Below are positions 36,426-45,342 of a stretch of DNA of 64,000 nucleotides, piece by piece. Position 1 is the first letter of the stretch. Each line of letters opens with the position of its first letter. The translations under genes were made by a program, and so were the position numbers. The DNA is from Streptomyces barringtoniae. GTDB taxonomy: Bacteria; Actinomycetota; Actinomycetes; Streptomycetales; Streptomycetaceae. The stretch covers positions 1-64,000 of the forward strand of contig NZ_JAJHNP010000005.1 in NCBI RefSeq assembly GCF_020819595.1, given 5' to 3'. The notes under the pieces are model-generated. The model had not been told where the DNA came from. It did not search any database and worked only from the letters and a program-made list of their open reading frames with translations.

Positions 36426-37070
36426 ATGACGTCGCAGGCCGCGGACGGACCGGACATGGTCGCCGCCTCGCGCCGCTCCAAGATCACGCCGGAGCGTGAG
36501 CGGGAGTTCTTCGACGCCGTGCTGGAGCAGATCCGCGAATGCGGTTACGAGTCCGTCACCATGGAGGGCGTCGCCGCCAGCACCCGGTGCAGCAAGTCCA
36601 CCCTCTACCGGCAGTGGAAGACCAAGCCCCAGTTCGTCGCGGCCGCGCTGCGCGCCAACCGCCGGGTGCGGTTCGCCGGCATCGACACCGGATCGCTCGC
36701 CGAGGACCTGCGCCAGGCCGCGCAGGCCGCGGGGGAATGGTCCGGCAAGGACACCAGGCTGCTGCACGCGCTCGGGCACGCGGTGACGGCGGACCACCAA
36801 CTCGCCCAGGCGCTGCGCGAGGCGCTCGTGTACCCGGAGATCGCCGCGCTGCAGGAGATGCTCGCGCGGGGCGTCGCCCGGGGCGAGGTCCGGGCCGACC
36901 ATCCGGCGCTGGAGTACATCCCCGCCATGATGTTCGGCGTGCTGCGCGTGCGGCCCGTGCTCAGTGGCCAGTACGCCGACAGCGACTATCTCACCCGGTT
37001 CGTGGAGGCCACCGTGCTGCCCGCGCTCGGGCTGACCCAAGACCCAGGCTGCCGTTCACGGGATGACTGA
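36426..37070 (+). CDS. TetR-family transcriptional regulator
   Basis: 214 aa. The N-terminal HTH is SVTMEGVAASTRCSKSTLYRQW near residues 40-61, followed by a helical C-terminal domain of the TetR_C_16-like type (GEWSGKDTRLLHALGHAV; YPEIAALQEMLARGVARGE). ATG at 36426 is preceded by GAGGGGAAG; an in-frame ATG at 36390 lacks a ribosome site. Divergent from the PAP2-DMT operon, which it most likely controls through the 16-bp array. Ligand unknown; TetR partners of membrane genes often sense lipids or drugs. Confidence 0.88.
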   Translation: MTSQAADGPDMVAASRRSKITPEREREFFDAVLEQIRECGYESVTMEGVAASTRCSKSTLYRQWKTKPQFVAAALRANRRVRFAGIDTGSLAEDLRQAAQAAGEWSGKDTRLLHALGHAVTADHQLAQALREALVYPEIAALQEMLARGVARGEVRADHPALEYIPAMMFGVLRVRPVLSGQYADSDYLTRFVEATVLPALGLTQDPGCRSRDD

Positions 37071-37122
37071 ACGGTGACCTGCAGGCGCCGCACCGTGGGG
37101 ACGGGGGCGGCGCGCACCCCCC

Positions 37123-37167
37123 GGCCGGGTGGGGCTCCTCTTGAGCGGAGGGGAGCCCCACCCGGCC
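37123..37167. terminator. Strong bidirectional terminator
   Basis: A perfect 16-bp inverted repeat, GGCCGGGTGGGGCTCC at 37123-37138 and its complement at 37152-37167, with a 13-nt loop separates the convergent TetR and DUF2510 genes. Confidence 0.85.
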
Positions 37168-37192
37168 GCACTCTTGTCCCGGCGGCCGTGGA

Positions 37193-38260
37193 TCAGACGT
37201 CCTGGCCGTTCCCGTCGCCGGACGACACCTTGATCCCCTTGAGGATCTCGTCGATGACGGCCGTCTTCTGCCCGACGTCGATGCCGAAGCGCACCACCAC
37301 GATCTGCTTGGCGTCGTCGGGCGAGGGGAAGGCGACCGACTCGACATAGCCGTCGGCGCCCTTGCTGGTGACCGCCTTCCAGCGCACCATGTACCCCTTC
37401 TGTCCGGCCACCGTCACCGCGCCCGAGCCCAGCACCTGGTGCGAGGTGATGCTGCCGTAGGTGGTGCCGCCGTACGACTGCTTGGCGTTGGCCGCGATGT
37501 CCGCCTTGGCGACCTGCTCGGCCGTGTCGCCCTTGATGTCCAGCGCCTGGGCGGGAGCCGAGTAGGCGCCGCCCGAGGTGCAGGTCTGGGCGGAGTTGCC
37601 CGGGCACTTGTAGGAGTCGTCGGAGGTGACCTGCGCGCCGACGCTGATCGTCTGGCCGGTCCACCCCGTCGGCACCGGCAGGCTGATGCCGTTGACCGGG
37701 TCCGGCACCGTGCCGCCGCCCTTCACCTTGGGCGCCTCGGACTGGCCCGGCGACGGCGAGGCCCCACCGGATCCACCGGACCCGCCCTGACCGCCGAAGC
37801 CGCCCGAACCCCCCGGGCCCCCCGAGCCGCCGCCCGGCCCGCCCTGACCGCCGTCCTGTCCACCCGTGGCGCCCTGCTGCGACCCGGCCCGGTCGGCGCC
37901 GCCGCCGGGATTCTCGGCCAGGGCCCACACGCCGACCGCGATGCTCGCCAGGACCGCGGTCGCCGCCGCGACGGCTATGCCCGTGCGCAGGCCGCGCCGG
38001 GACCGGGGCTGAGGCGGGGCGGGGTAGCCCGGATAGACCGGATATCCGGGCTGCGCGCCGTAGGCGGGGGGAGCCGCGGGGGCCGCCGGGTGCGGGCCGC
38101 CGGCCGGCGGCGGCTGTGTCGGGGGACCCCACGTGGCGGCCGTCCCGGCGGGGCGGGTCTGGTCCGTCCAGGCCTTGCCGTCCCACCAGCGCTCGGTGGG
38201 CGGGCCGTCGTTCGTCTGCCCGGGGTCGGGGTACCACCCGGGGGGAGTCACCTGCGTCAT
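37193..38260 (-). CDS. DUF2510 single-pass membrane protein with extracellular Gly/Ser-rich domain
   Basis: 355 aa. DUF2510 motif at the N-terminus (PPGWYPDPGQ, then RWWDGKAWTDQ), a Pro/Gly/Tyr-rich cytosolic linker, a basic stretch RSRRGLR, one membrane helix (TGIAVAAATAVLASIAVGVWAL, ~95-116), a long Gly/Ser repeat spacer, and an extracellular domain from ~185 (GISLPVPTGWTGQ; DDSYKCPGNSAQTCTSGGAY, two Cys; VRFGIDVGQKTAVIDEILKG). The sequence resembles lipid- or stress-related actinobacterial membrane proteins of unknown role. ATG at 38260 (MTQVTPPGWYPDP). Confidence 0.8.
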   Translation of the reverse strand: MTQVTPPGWYPDPGQTNDGPPTERWWDGKAWTDQTRPAGTAATWGPPTQPPPAGGPHPAAPAAPPAYGAQPGYPVYPGYPAPPQPRSRRGLRTGIAVAAATAVLASIAVGVWALAENPGGGADRAGSQQGATGGQDGGQGGPGGGSGGPGGSGGFGGQGGSGGSGGASPSPGQSEAPKVKGGGTVPDPVNGISLPVPTGWTGQTISVGAQVTSDDSYKCPGNSAQTCTSGGAYSAPAQALDIKGDTAEQVAKADIAANAKQSYGGTTYGSITSHQVLGSGAVTVAGQKGYMVRWKAVTSKGADGYVESVAFPSPDDAKQIVVVRFGIDVGQKTAVIDEILKGIKVSSGDGNGQDV

Positions 38261-38702
38261 GACCCCACCGTATGAGGCGACAGTGAAAGTGTGATGAGAG
38301 GATCCGTCGCCAATCGAGCGTACGGGACATATCGGCGCGGGGATTTTTTTTCTCACTCCTCCGGCACGGCCACCGCTCACCGCCCCGTCACGACGCCCAG
38401 CCGGCGGACCGCCGCCGCCGGCGGCCCGGCCCGGCGGCGAAGCCCGTCCCGTCCGGTGCGGTCGGGCAGGTGATCCCCCCGATGCCCGTGCGGGCACACG
38501 TGAGCCGGCAACCAGGCTGGCACCAGCCGATGTTGACGCTCCGTCCGCTGCTGACCGGCTGTTCGGGCCGGGTGCGCGTCGCCTGCCCGCACCCACTTTC
38601 ACCCGCCGGGGCAACAGCTGCCCCGACCGGCCACCACACGTCCCACCGGACGGCTACGCTCATGCTCTGTACGTCATTCGGGCGACCTGGGGAGGTAACG
38701 GG
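38261..38702. other. Intergenic region with no recognised gene
   Basis: 442 bp between divergent genes. Contains a run of eight T at 38344-38351, unusual at this GC content, and a Cys-containing open frame on the minus strand (38388-38663) that lacks a ribosome site or family resemblance. The AAA-type gene start is preceded by GGGGAGGTAACGGG. No RNA gene seen. Confidence 0.5.
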
Positions 38703-41387
38703 ATGACGGAGGGACGGCCGCCGGCGGCCGCCTCGGCTTCCCTGTGGGAGCGGGACGCGGAGATCGCCACCGTCGCACAGGCACTCGACCTCCTGTGCGC
38801 CGACCAGTCGTCCGCGGGCAGTCTGCTGGTCTTCCGCGGCGAGGCGGGATTCGGCAAGACCGCACTGCTGGCCGAGACACGCCGCATTGCCGAGCGCCGC
38901 GGCTGCGCCGTGTGGTCCGCGCGCGGCGCGGAGACCCTGCGGACGGTCCCGTTCAACGTCGTACGGCAGCTGCTCCAGCCCGCCCTGCTGTCGTTACTGC
39001 CCGAGGAGGCCCGCGAGTACCTCGGCGACTGGTACGACATCGCCGGACCCGCCCTCGGCATAGTCGACCCGCAGGAGGGCAGCGCCGACCCGCAGTACGT
39101 GTGCGACGGACTCGTCGCCGCGGTGCGCCGGCTCGCCCGCCGCGAGTGGCCGCTGGTGCTGCTGATCGACGACGCGCACTGGGCCGATCAGGAGACCCTG
39201 CGCTGGCTCGCCGCGTTCGCCGAGCGCCTGGACGACCTCTCCGTGCTCGTCGTGGTCGCCCGCCGCCCCGGCGAGGTGAGCGGCGACAGCGCCCGCCACC
39301 TCGACGCGGTGGCCGCCGCCGCGGGCCGCCCCGTCAACAACCTCAGGGCCCTCACGCCCGACGCCGCGGCGGGACTCACCCGGGCCGCCCTGGGCCGCCA
39401 TGCCGACGACGCGTTCTGCCGCGAGGTCTGGGCCGTCACCGCGGGCAACCCCTACGAGACCACCGAACTCCTCGCCAAGGTGCAGGACAGCGAACTGCAG
39501 CCGGTCGAGTCCCGGGCCGCCGAACTGCGCGCCCTCAACCGCGCCGCCCGCGGCGGTGGACTGGTCGACCGGCTCAAGGGGCTCGGCCTGGAGGCCACCC
39601 AGTTCGCCTGGGCGGCCGCCATCCTCGGCACCGGCATCACCGTCGACATGGTCGCCCGCCTCGCCACCATGGACGACGCCATCGCCCGGCACTGCGCCGA
39701 ACTCCTCTGCACCCACCGCATCCTCGCCCAACCCGACCCCGCGGACGGCAGCGAACGCGACGGGGGCGAGCTGGAGTTCGTCCACCCGCTCATCGCCAGC
39801 GCCGTCTACAACTCCATCCCCTCCGGGGTCCGCACCGCCATGCACGGCGTCGCCGCGCAGATCATCACCGAGCTGGGACGCGGCGCCGCCCAGTCCGCCC
39901 GGCACCTGCTGAAGGTGCACCCGGACGGCGACGAGGAACTCGTCGAGCAGCTGCGCGAGGCCGCCCGCGAACACCTCGCCGTCGGCGCGCCGGACGCGGC
40001 CCGCACCTGCCTCGAACGCGCCCTGCAGGAGCCACCGCTGCCCGAGGTCCACGCCCACGTCCTGTACGAACTGGGCTGCGCCACCCTGCTCACGGCACCC
40101 TCCGTCACCATCGACCACCTCCAGTTCGCGCTCGGCCTGCCCGGCCTCGACGGCGAGCGGCGGGTCGACGCGGTGGTCCGGCTCTCCCAGGCGCTGCTCC
40201 ACAACGACCAGCTGGAGGAGGCCGTCCGCACGGTCGAGGCCGAGGCCGCCCGGCACGAAGCCGGCCCCGTGAAGATGCGGCTGCAGGCCGTGCAGTTCAT
40301 GTGGGAGGGCATCCACGGCGAGACCGTCTCCCCGGCCCGCTCCCGGCGCCTCGCCGAACTCGCGAGCACCTGCACCGGCCGCGACAACGCCGAACGCGCC
40401 CTGCTCGTCCTGCGCGGCTTCGACGCCATGACCCACGGTGAGAGCGCCGACGAGGTGCTCGAACTGTGCGACCGAGCCCTCGTCAACGGCCGCCTCGCCC
40501 CCGGCCTCGGCTGGACCGACCCCGAGTGGGGCATCGAGCTGCTGATGATGCTCGGCAGCGCGTACGCCTACGCCGACCGGCTCGACCGCGCCGAGAACCT
40601 CTTCGCCGAAGCCCTGCGCGTCTACACCGGCGCCGGCTGGCGCGGCGGCCACCTCTCCCTCGCCAACGCCTTCCTCGGGCTCGCCTACCGCAGGCAGGGA
40701 CGGCTCCGCGAGGCCGAGTCCACGCTGCGCGAGGCACTGGTGCTCGCCGAACGCGTCGGCCGCCGCCTGCCGCTGTACTGGTCGGCGACCTGCGGACTGG
40801 TCGACACCCTGCTGGCCCGCGGCCGTATTGACGAGGCCTGGTCGATCGCCGGGCAGTACGGCTTCGCGCCGCCCTACCCCTCCACGATCGTGCTGCCGGA
40901 CATCCGCTGCGTACGCGGCCGGCTGCTGCTCGCCGTCGGCCGCACCGAGGAGGGCGTCCACGAGCTGGAGGCCGCCGAGAAGATCGCCGCCTCGCGCGGC
41001 GGCCACAACCCGGTCCTCTCGCCCTGGTCCGTCGACCTGGCCAAGGCCCTCGCCGAGCAGAACCCGGCACGCGCCGCACAGCTCGCCGCCGACGCCCGCC
41101 GGCAGGCCGAACGCTTTGGCACGGACACCGCCATCGGCGAGGCCCTGCGCTGCGCCGCCGCCCTGGAGACCGGCGGGCGCGCGGTCCAGCTCGCCGCCCA
41201 GGCCGTCACCTATCTGGAGGCCTCACCCTGTCAGTACGAACACGCGGCGGCCCGCGTCGAGTACGGCATCGCCGCCCGCTCCGTGGCGGAACTCAACCGG
41301 GGCCTGGACCTCGCCCGGGCGTGCGGTGCGGAGGGGCTGGCGGCACAGGCGAGGGAGGTGCTGGAGACGGGACGCGGGCTGCGGTAG
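38703..41387 (+). CDS. LAL-like STAND ATPase lacking the C-terminal LuxR HTH
   Basis: 894 aa. Walker A is GEAGFGKTAL (~49-58), Walker B PLVLLIDDAHWADQE (~149-163), followed by AAA/STAND features (GNPYETTELL) and a long helical TPR-like region (ERALLVLRGFDAM; LFAEALRVYTGAG; LREAESTLREALVLAE). Large ATP-binding LuxR regulators end with an HTH, but this protein ends EVLETGRGLR with no such motif and a real stop at 41385. It may regulate through protein contacts. ATG at 38703 has GGGGAGGT upstream. Confidence 0.8.
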   Translation: MTEGRPPAAASASLWERDAEIATVAQALDLLCADQSSAGSLLVFRGEAGFGKTALLAETRRIAERRGCAVWSARGAETLRTVPFNVVRQLLQPALLSLLPEEAREYLGDWYDIAGPALGIVDPQEGSADPQYVCDGLVAAVRRLARREWPLVLLIDDAHWADQETLRWLAAFAERLDDLSVLVVVARRPGEVSGDSARHLDAVAAAAGRPVNNLRALTPDAAAGLTRAALGRHADDAFCREVWAVTAGNPYETTELLAKVQDSELQPVESRAAELRALNRAARGGGLVDRLKGLGLEATQFAWAAAILGTGITVDMVARLATMDDAIARHCAELLCTHRILAQPDPADGSERDGGELEFVHPLIASAVYNSIPSGVRTAMHGVAAQIITELGRGAAQSARHLLKVHPDGDEELVEQLREAAREHLAVGAPDAARTCLERALQEPPLPEVHAHVLYELGCATLLTAPSVTIDHLQFALGLPGLDGERRVDAVVRLSQALLHNDQLEEAVRTVEAEAARHEAGPVKMRLQAVQFMWEGIHGETVSPARSRRLAELASTCTGRDNAERALLVLRGFDAMTHGESADEVLELCDRALVNGRLAPGLGWTDPEWGIELLMMLGSAYAYADRLDRAENLFAEALRVYTGAGWRGGHLSLANAFLGLAYRRQGRLREAESTLREALVLAERVGRRLPLYWSATCGLVDTLLARGRIDEAWSIAGQYGFAPPYPSTIVLPDIRCVRGRLLLAVGRTEEGVHELEAAEKIAASRGGHNPVLSPWSVDLAKALAEQNPARAAQLAADARRQAERFGTDTAIGEALRCAAALETGGRAVQLAAQAVTYLEASPCQYEHAAARVEYGIAARSVAELNRGLDLARACGAEGLAAQAREVLETGRGLR

Positions 41388-41402
41388 CGCCTTCGGCGGG
41401 CC

Positions 41403-42194
41403 TCACACCGTGAGCAACTGCTCCGTCGCCGTCGCCAGACGCTTGCGGACCTCCGGGTCGTACGCCTCCTCGTGCGCCCGGGCCCGCCGGGTGCCGTCGA
41501 AGTAGCCGCCGCTGCCCAACTCCTCGGTGGCCAGGGCCAGTACGCCCGCTGCGCCGTCGGCGACCGAGTTCCACGGGGCGATGCCGCTCTCGCGGACCAT
41601 CGCCGTGTCCATGAAGGTGGCGGGGTGCAGGACGTTCACCGACACCCCGCTGTCCGCGAGTTCCTCGGCGAGCGTGAAGGTGTGCGCGGCGAGGGCGAAC
41701 TTGCTGCGGCAGTACGCCGACATCCCGCTGTAGCTGCGGGTGAGTTCCGGGTCGGAGAAGTCGAGAGGCTCCTGGCCGGCCGAGCCGACGTTCACGATCC
41801 GGGCCGGCGCGTTGGACCGCAGGACCGGCAGCAGGGACCGCGTGAGGACGACGGGCGCGAGATGGTTCACGGCGAGCCGCAGCTCGTGCCCATCGGCGCT
41901 CAGCTCCCGCCCGGAGCCGGGCGTGCCGCCGCCCACCCCCGCGTTGTTGATCAGCACGTCGAGGCCGGGACGCGCCTCCGCGACCCGGGCGCCCAGCCCC
42001 CGCACCTCGGCGAGGCGGGCCAGGTCGGCGACGAACCCCTCGGCCTCGCCCTCGGTGCGCAGCTCCGCGACCAGCCGCTCGGTGCGGTCCCGGTCACGGC
42101 CGTGGGCGAGGACGACATGGCCGGAGCGGACCAGTTCGAAGGCCACGTACCGGCCGAGTCCGGAGGTGGCGCCGGTGATCAGAATGGTGGACAT
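41403..42194 (-). CDS. Short-chain dehydrogenase/reductase
   Basis: 263 aa, classical SDR fold. Cofactor motif ITGATSGLGRYVA (~6-18), NNAGVGG (~84), catalytic YCRSKFAL (Y-x3-K, ~153-160). The arginine-rich HGRDRDRTERL after the second strand favours NADP. It follows the pca operon with a 64-bp gap on the same strand and might be transcribed with it, but belongs to no step of the beta-ketoadipate pathway. Substrate unknown. Confidence 0.85.
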   Translation of the reverse strand: MSTILITGATSGLGRYVAFELVRSGHVVLAHGRDRDRTERLVAELRTEGEAEGFVADLARLAEVRGLGARVAEARPGLDVLINNAGVGGGTPGSGRELSADGHELRLAVNHLAPVVLTRSLLPVLRSNAPARIVNVGSAGQEPLDFSDPELTRSYSGMSAYCRSKFALAAHTFTLAEELADSGVSVNVLHPATFMDTAMVRESGIAPWNSVADGAAGVLALATEELGSGGYFDGTRRARAHEEAYDPEVRKRLATATEQLLTV

Positions 42195-42258
42195 GGTTCC
42201 ACCCTAGGCACGGCCCGGCGCCGCGAGGCAGGTGCTGTCGAAGCTACGACCGGCAGGG

Positions 42259-43398
42259 TCACCCTCGGCCCCGGCCCTCCTCGTCGTCCTCCTCGGCGAG
42301 CACGCACTGGGCGGTCGCGAACGCGGAGTTGGCGGCCGGCACCCCGCAGTACACGGCGGTCTGCAGCAGCACCGCGGCGATCTCCTGAGTCGTCAGCCCG
42401 TTGCGGCGCGCCGCCCGGACGTGCATCGCCAGCTCGTCGTGGTGACCGTGGGCGACCAGCGCGGTCAGTGTGATCATGCTGCGCTCGCGCCGGGACAGCG
42501 TCGGATCGGTCCAGATCTCGCCCCAGGCGTAGCGGGCGACGAAGTCCTGGAACCGGGCGGTGAACGGGGTCTGCCGGGCCTGCGCCCGGTCCACGTGCGC
42601 GTCGCCCAGCACCTCCCGGCGCACGGCCATTCCGCTCGCCGGCGGCCCGTCGAGGTGGGTGCGCAGGACCGTCAGCACGGCGTGCGGGACCTGCGCGGGC
42701 GCCAGATGCGAGGCGCCGGGCAGCTCCACCAGCGTCGAGCCGGGCACCGCGTCGGCGATCTCGCGCAGATGCGCGGGCGGCGTCGCGGGATCCTGCCGAC
42801 CCGCCACGAGCAGTGTCGGTACGGAGATCTCGCCGAGCCGGTCGCGCAGGTCGAACGCGGCGAGCGCGTCGCAGCAGGCGGCGTACGCCTCCGGATCGGC
42901 CTCCCGGTGGTCCTGGAGGAGCTTCGGGACGCTGAAGCCGGGGGTGAACCAGCGCGCGTCGGCGCTCTCCACCAGCCACTGAATGCCCTCGTGGCGCACC
43001 CGCCGCGCCCGCTCCCGCCAGGCCGTGCCGTCGCCGAAGTGGGCGGAGGAGCACAGCACGGCCACGGAGGTCAGCCGGTCGGGGTGGTGCACGGCCAGGT
43101 GGAGGCCGACGGCGCCGCCGAGGGAGACGCCCGCGTAGGCGAACCGGTCGATGCCGAGCGCGTCGGCGAGGGCCAGCACCAGCGCGGCGAGGTCGCCGAC
43201 GGTCGCGCCCGGTCCGATCAGCTCCGGTGCCGACCCCCCGTGGCCGGGCAGGTCCCAGCGCACCACGCGATGGGCTGCCGAGAGCTCGGGCGCGACCGCG
43301 TCCCACAGGGCGTACGAGGTGCCGAGCGACGGCCCCAGCAGCAGCGGGGGCGCCGAGGCCGGGCCTTCTGCCAGATGGTTGAGGAGTTTCCCGGTCAA
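42259..43398 (-). CDS. pcaL: Fused 3-oxoadipate enol-lactonase / 4-carboxymuconolactone decarboxylase
   Basis: 379 aa, bifunctional enzyme of protocatechuate catabolism. The N-terminal half is an alpha/beta hydrolase (AYAGVSLGGAVGLH with nucleophile Ser near 94; catalytic His in GASHLAP near 230) performing enol-lactone hydrolysis. From ~260 comes a carboxymuconolactone decarboxylase (HGHHDELAMHVRAARRNGL; TAVYCGVPAANSAF). Start TTG at 43398 overlaps the pcaB stop (TTGA) with GGAGCGACG upstream. The fusion is typical of Streptomyces and Rhodococcus. Last gene of the pca operon. Confidence 0.92.
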   Translation of the reverse strand: MTGKLLNHLAEGPASAPPLLLGPSLGTSYALWDAVAPELSAAHRVVRWDLPGHGGSAPELIGPGATVGDLAALVLALADALGIDRFAYAGVSLGGAVGLHLAVHHPDRLTSVAVLCSSAHFGDGTAWRERARRVRHEGIQWLVESADARWFTPGFSVPKLLQDHREADPEAYAACCDALAAFDLRDRLGEISVPTLLVAGRQDPATPPAHLREIADAVPGSTLVELPGASHLAPAQVPHAVLTVLRTHLDGPPASGMAVRREVLGDAHVDRAQARQTPFTARFQDFVARYAWGEIWTDPTLSRRERSMITLTALVAHGHHDELAMHVRAARRNGLTTQEIAAVLLQTAVYCGVPAANSAFATAQCVLAEEDDEEGRGRG

Positions 43399-44738
43399 CG
43401 TCGCTCCAGGGCATGGTCGGTGAGAGCTCCGGCGAAGCCGGTGTAGTGGGCGGGGGCGCAGAGGTCGTCCAGGTCGATGTCCTTCACCTCTGGCTGCTCG
43501 CCGAGGAGTTCGCGCAGCGGACGGTCCTCGGCATGGGCGCGGCGGGTCAGTTCGGTCAGCAGCTCCTTGGCACGCGCACGACCGAGAACGGGGCCGAGGG
43601 CGGCGGACAGCCGCTCGGACACGATCAGCCCCCGGGTGAGACCGAGGTTCCGGCGCATCGCGGCGGGGTGCACACGCAGGCCCTCGGCCAGCTCGGCCGC
43701 GTGGGTGGCCGAGCCGCCCACCAGCCGGAGCAGGTCGCGCAGCGGCTCCCACTCGGCGTGCCAGGCGCCGGCCGGCCGCTCGTCCTCGGCGGCGACGGAG
43801 CCGTACAGCGTGGCCGCGAGCTGGGGGGCACGCCGGGCGGCGGCCGAAAGGAGCGTGGAGCGCACCGGGTTCGCCTTGTGCGGCATGGCCGACGAGCCGC
43901 CGCCGCTGCTGCCCTCTCTCACCTCGCCGATCTCCGTGCGCGACAGCGTCAGCACATCCACGGCGAGCTTGCCCAGGGCGCCCGCCGTGAAGGCCAGGCA
44001 CCCCGCCAGGTCGGCGATCGGCGTGCGCAGCGTGTGCCAGGGCAACGCCGGTACGGCGAGGCCGACTTCGCGGGCGTACGCCGCCGTCAGTGCGGCGGCG
44101 TCCCGGGCGCCGTACGCCTGGAAGGCCGCCAAGGTACCGGCCGCGCCGCCGAGTTGGGCGGGGAGCGAGTCCCGTACCCGGGTGAGGCGGTCCGTTGCGT
44201 CCAGGACCAGCGACCGCCAGCCGGCCGCCTTCAGCCCGAACGTGGTCGGTACGGCGTGCTGGGTGAGCGTCCGTCCCGGCATCGCCGTGTCCCGGTGCTC
44301 CGCGGCGAGTCGGGCCAGCGCCCGCTCGGTGCGGCCCAGGTCGGCCAGGACCGGGCCGAGGGTGCGCACGGCGACCAGCATCGTCGCGGTGTCCATGATG
44401 TCCTGGCTGGTGGCGCCCCGGTGGACGTAGGGGCCGTACTGCTCGCCGACCTCCCTGGTCAGGTCGGCGACCAGCGGGATGACCGGGTTGCCGCCGGCCG
44501 GGGTCCGAGCCGCCAGGGAGCGGATGCCGAACCGGTCCGGGACGGCGGCCTCGGTCACCGCCGCCGCGGCCTCGGCCGGGGCGAGCCCCAGCGTGGCCTG
44601 GGCGCGGGTCAGCGCCGCCTCGGCGTCGAGCAGCGCCCGCAGATACGCGTGGTCACTGGTCGCGGACGCGGCGCCCGACTGTCCCCACTCGGGCGCGAGC
44701 AGGCCGGTGTCGGCGTACGGAGGGGACGCAGGTGTCAC
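43395..44738 (-). CDS. pcaB: 3-Carboxy-cis,cis-muconate cycloisomerase
   Basis: 447 aa, fumarase/aspartase superfamily. Signature GGGSSAMPHKANP near 280-292 and the substrate segment GATSQDIMDTATM near 105-117 are intact. It converts 3-carboxy-cis,cis-muconate to the lactone in the protocatechuate branch of the beta-ketoadipate pathway. Start GTG at 44738 overlaps the pcaG stop (GTGA). Placed between pcaG and pcaL as in other actinobacteria. Confidence 0.94.
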   Translation of the reverse strand: MTPASPPYADTGLLAPEWGQSGAASATSDHAYLRALLDAEAALTRAQATLGLAPAEAAAAVTEAAVPDRFGIRSLAARTPAGGNPVIPLVADLTREVGEQYGPYVHRGATSQDIMDTATMLVAVRTLGPVLADLGRTERALARLAAEHRDTAMPGRTLTQHAVPTTFGLKAAGWRSLVLDATDRLTRVRDSLPAQLGGAAGTLAAFQAYGARDAAALTAAYAREVGLAVPALPWHTLRTPIADLAGCLAFTAGALGKLAVDVLTLSRTEIGEVREGSSGGGSSAMPHKANPVRSTLLSAAARRAPQLAATLYGSVAAEDERPAGAWHAEWEPLRDLLRLVGGSATHAAELAEGLRVHPAAMRRNLGLTRGLIVSERLSAALGPVLGRARAKELLTELTRRAHAEDRPLRELLGEQPEVKDIDLDDLCAPAHYTGFAGALTDHALERR

Positions 44739-45337
44739 TGGAACTCCAGGAAGACCGTCTCGCCTTCGCCCTGAAGGCGGATGTCGAAACGGTAGGTCCC
44801 CGGGCCCTCCTCGGCGGCGATCAGCGTGTCGCGCCGGTCGCCCACCCGGGTGAGCAGCGGGTCGGCGGCGAGCGATGCCTCGTCGCCCGGCAGATAGATC
44901 CGGGTGAACAGGTGGACGAGCAGGCCGCGCGCGAAGACGCAGACACTGAGGTAGGGGGCGTTGCCGCCGCGGGCGCCGGGCCGGAGCGTACGGGCGTACC
45001 AGTGGCCGTCGGTGTCCGTCTGGCTGCGGCCCCAGCCGGTGAACTCCACACCGTTGCGGCCCAGGTAACCGCCGGTGGCCGGGTCGCGCCGGATGGAGCC
45101 GTCGGCCTGCGGGACGGTGCCGTCGGGGTGCGGACCCCACACCTCCACGAGTGCGTCCGGCAGCGGTCGGCCCGCGCCGTCGAGGCCGTACCCGTGCACG
45201 GTGATCGTGTCCGGGTGGCCGAACGGGGCGATCTCCTCGCCGCCGAGGAAGGGCAGGGCGTAGCCGTAGAACGGGCCGACCGTGTGGGACGGGGTGGGCA
45301 GCACCTGCTCCGGCCTGCTCGTGTCGATCTTCGTCAT
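44735..45337 (-). CDS. pcaG: Protocatechuate 3,4-dioxygenase alpha subunit
   Basis: 200 aa. Intradiol dioxygenase alpha chain (TPSHTVGPFYGYALPFLGG; LPDALVEVWGPHPDG; LSVCVFARGLLVHLFTRIYL). As usual for alpha chains, it lacks the His pair that ligates iron in the beta chain, having APYLSVCVF in that place. With PcaH it opens protocatechuate. ATG at 45337, five bases after the pcaH stop. Length and context are standard. Confidence 0.94.
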   Translation of the reverse strand: MTKIDTSRPEQVLPTPSHTVGPFYGYALPFLGGEEIAPFGHPDTITVHGYGLDGAGRPLPDALVEVWGPHPDGTVPQADGSIRRDPATGGYLGRNGVEFTGWGRSQTDTDGHWYARTLRPGARGGNAPYLSVCVFARGLLVHLFTRIYLPGDEASLAADPLLTRVGDRRDTLIAAEEGPGTYRFDIRLQGEGETVFLEFQ

Positions 45338-45342
45338 GGCGG

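Noticed and set aside
38388..38663. Cys-containing minus-strand ORF upstream of the LAL-like gene
   Set aside because: No ribosome site, no coherent secondary pattern, and GC distribution over codon positions does not favour it.
41403..42194. SDR gene as a member of the pca pathway
   Set aside because: It is on the same strand after pcaL, but the 64-bp gap and lack of a pathway step for it make this unsupported.
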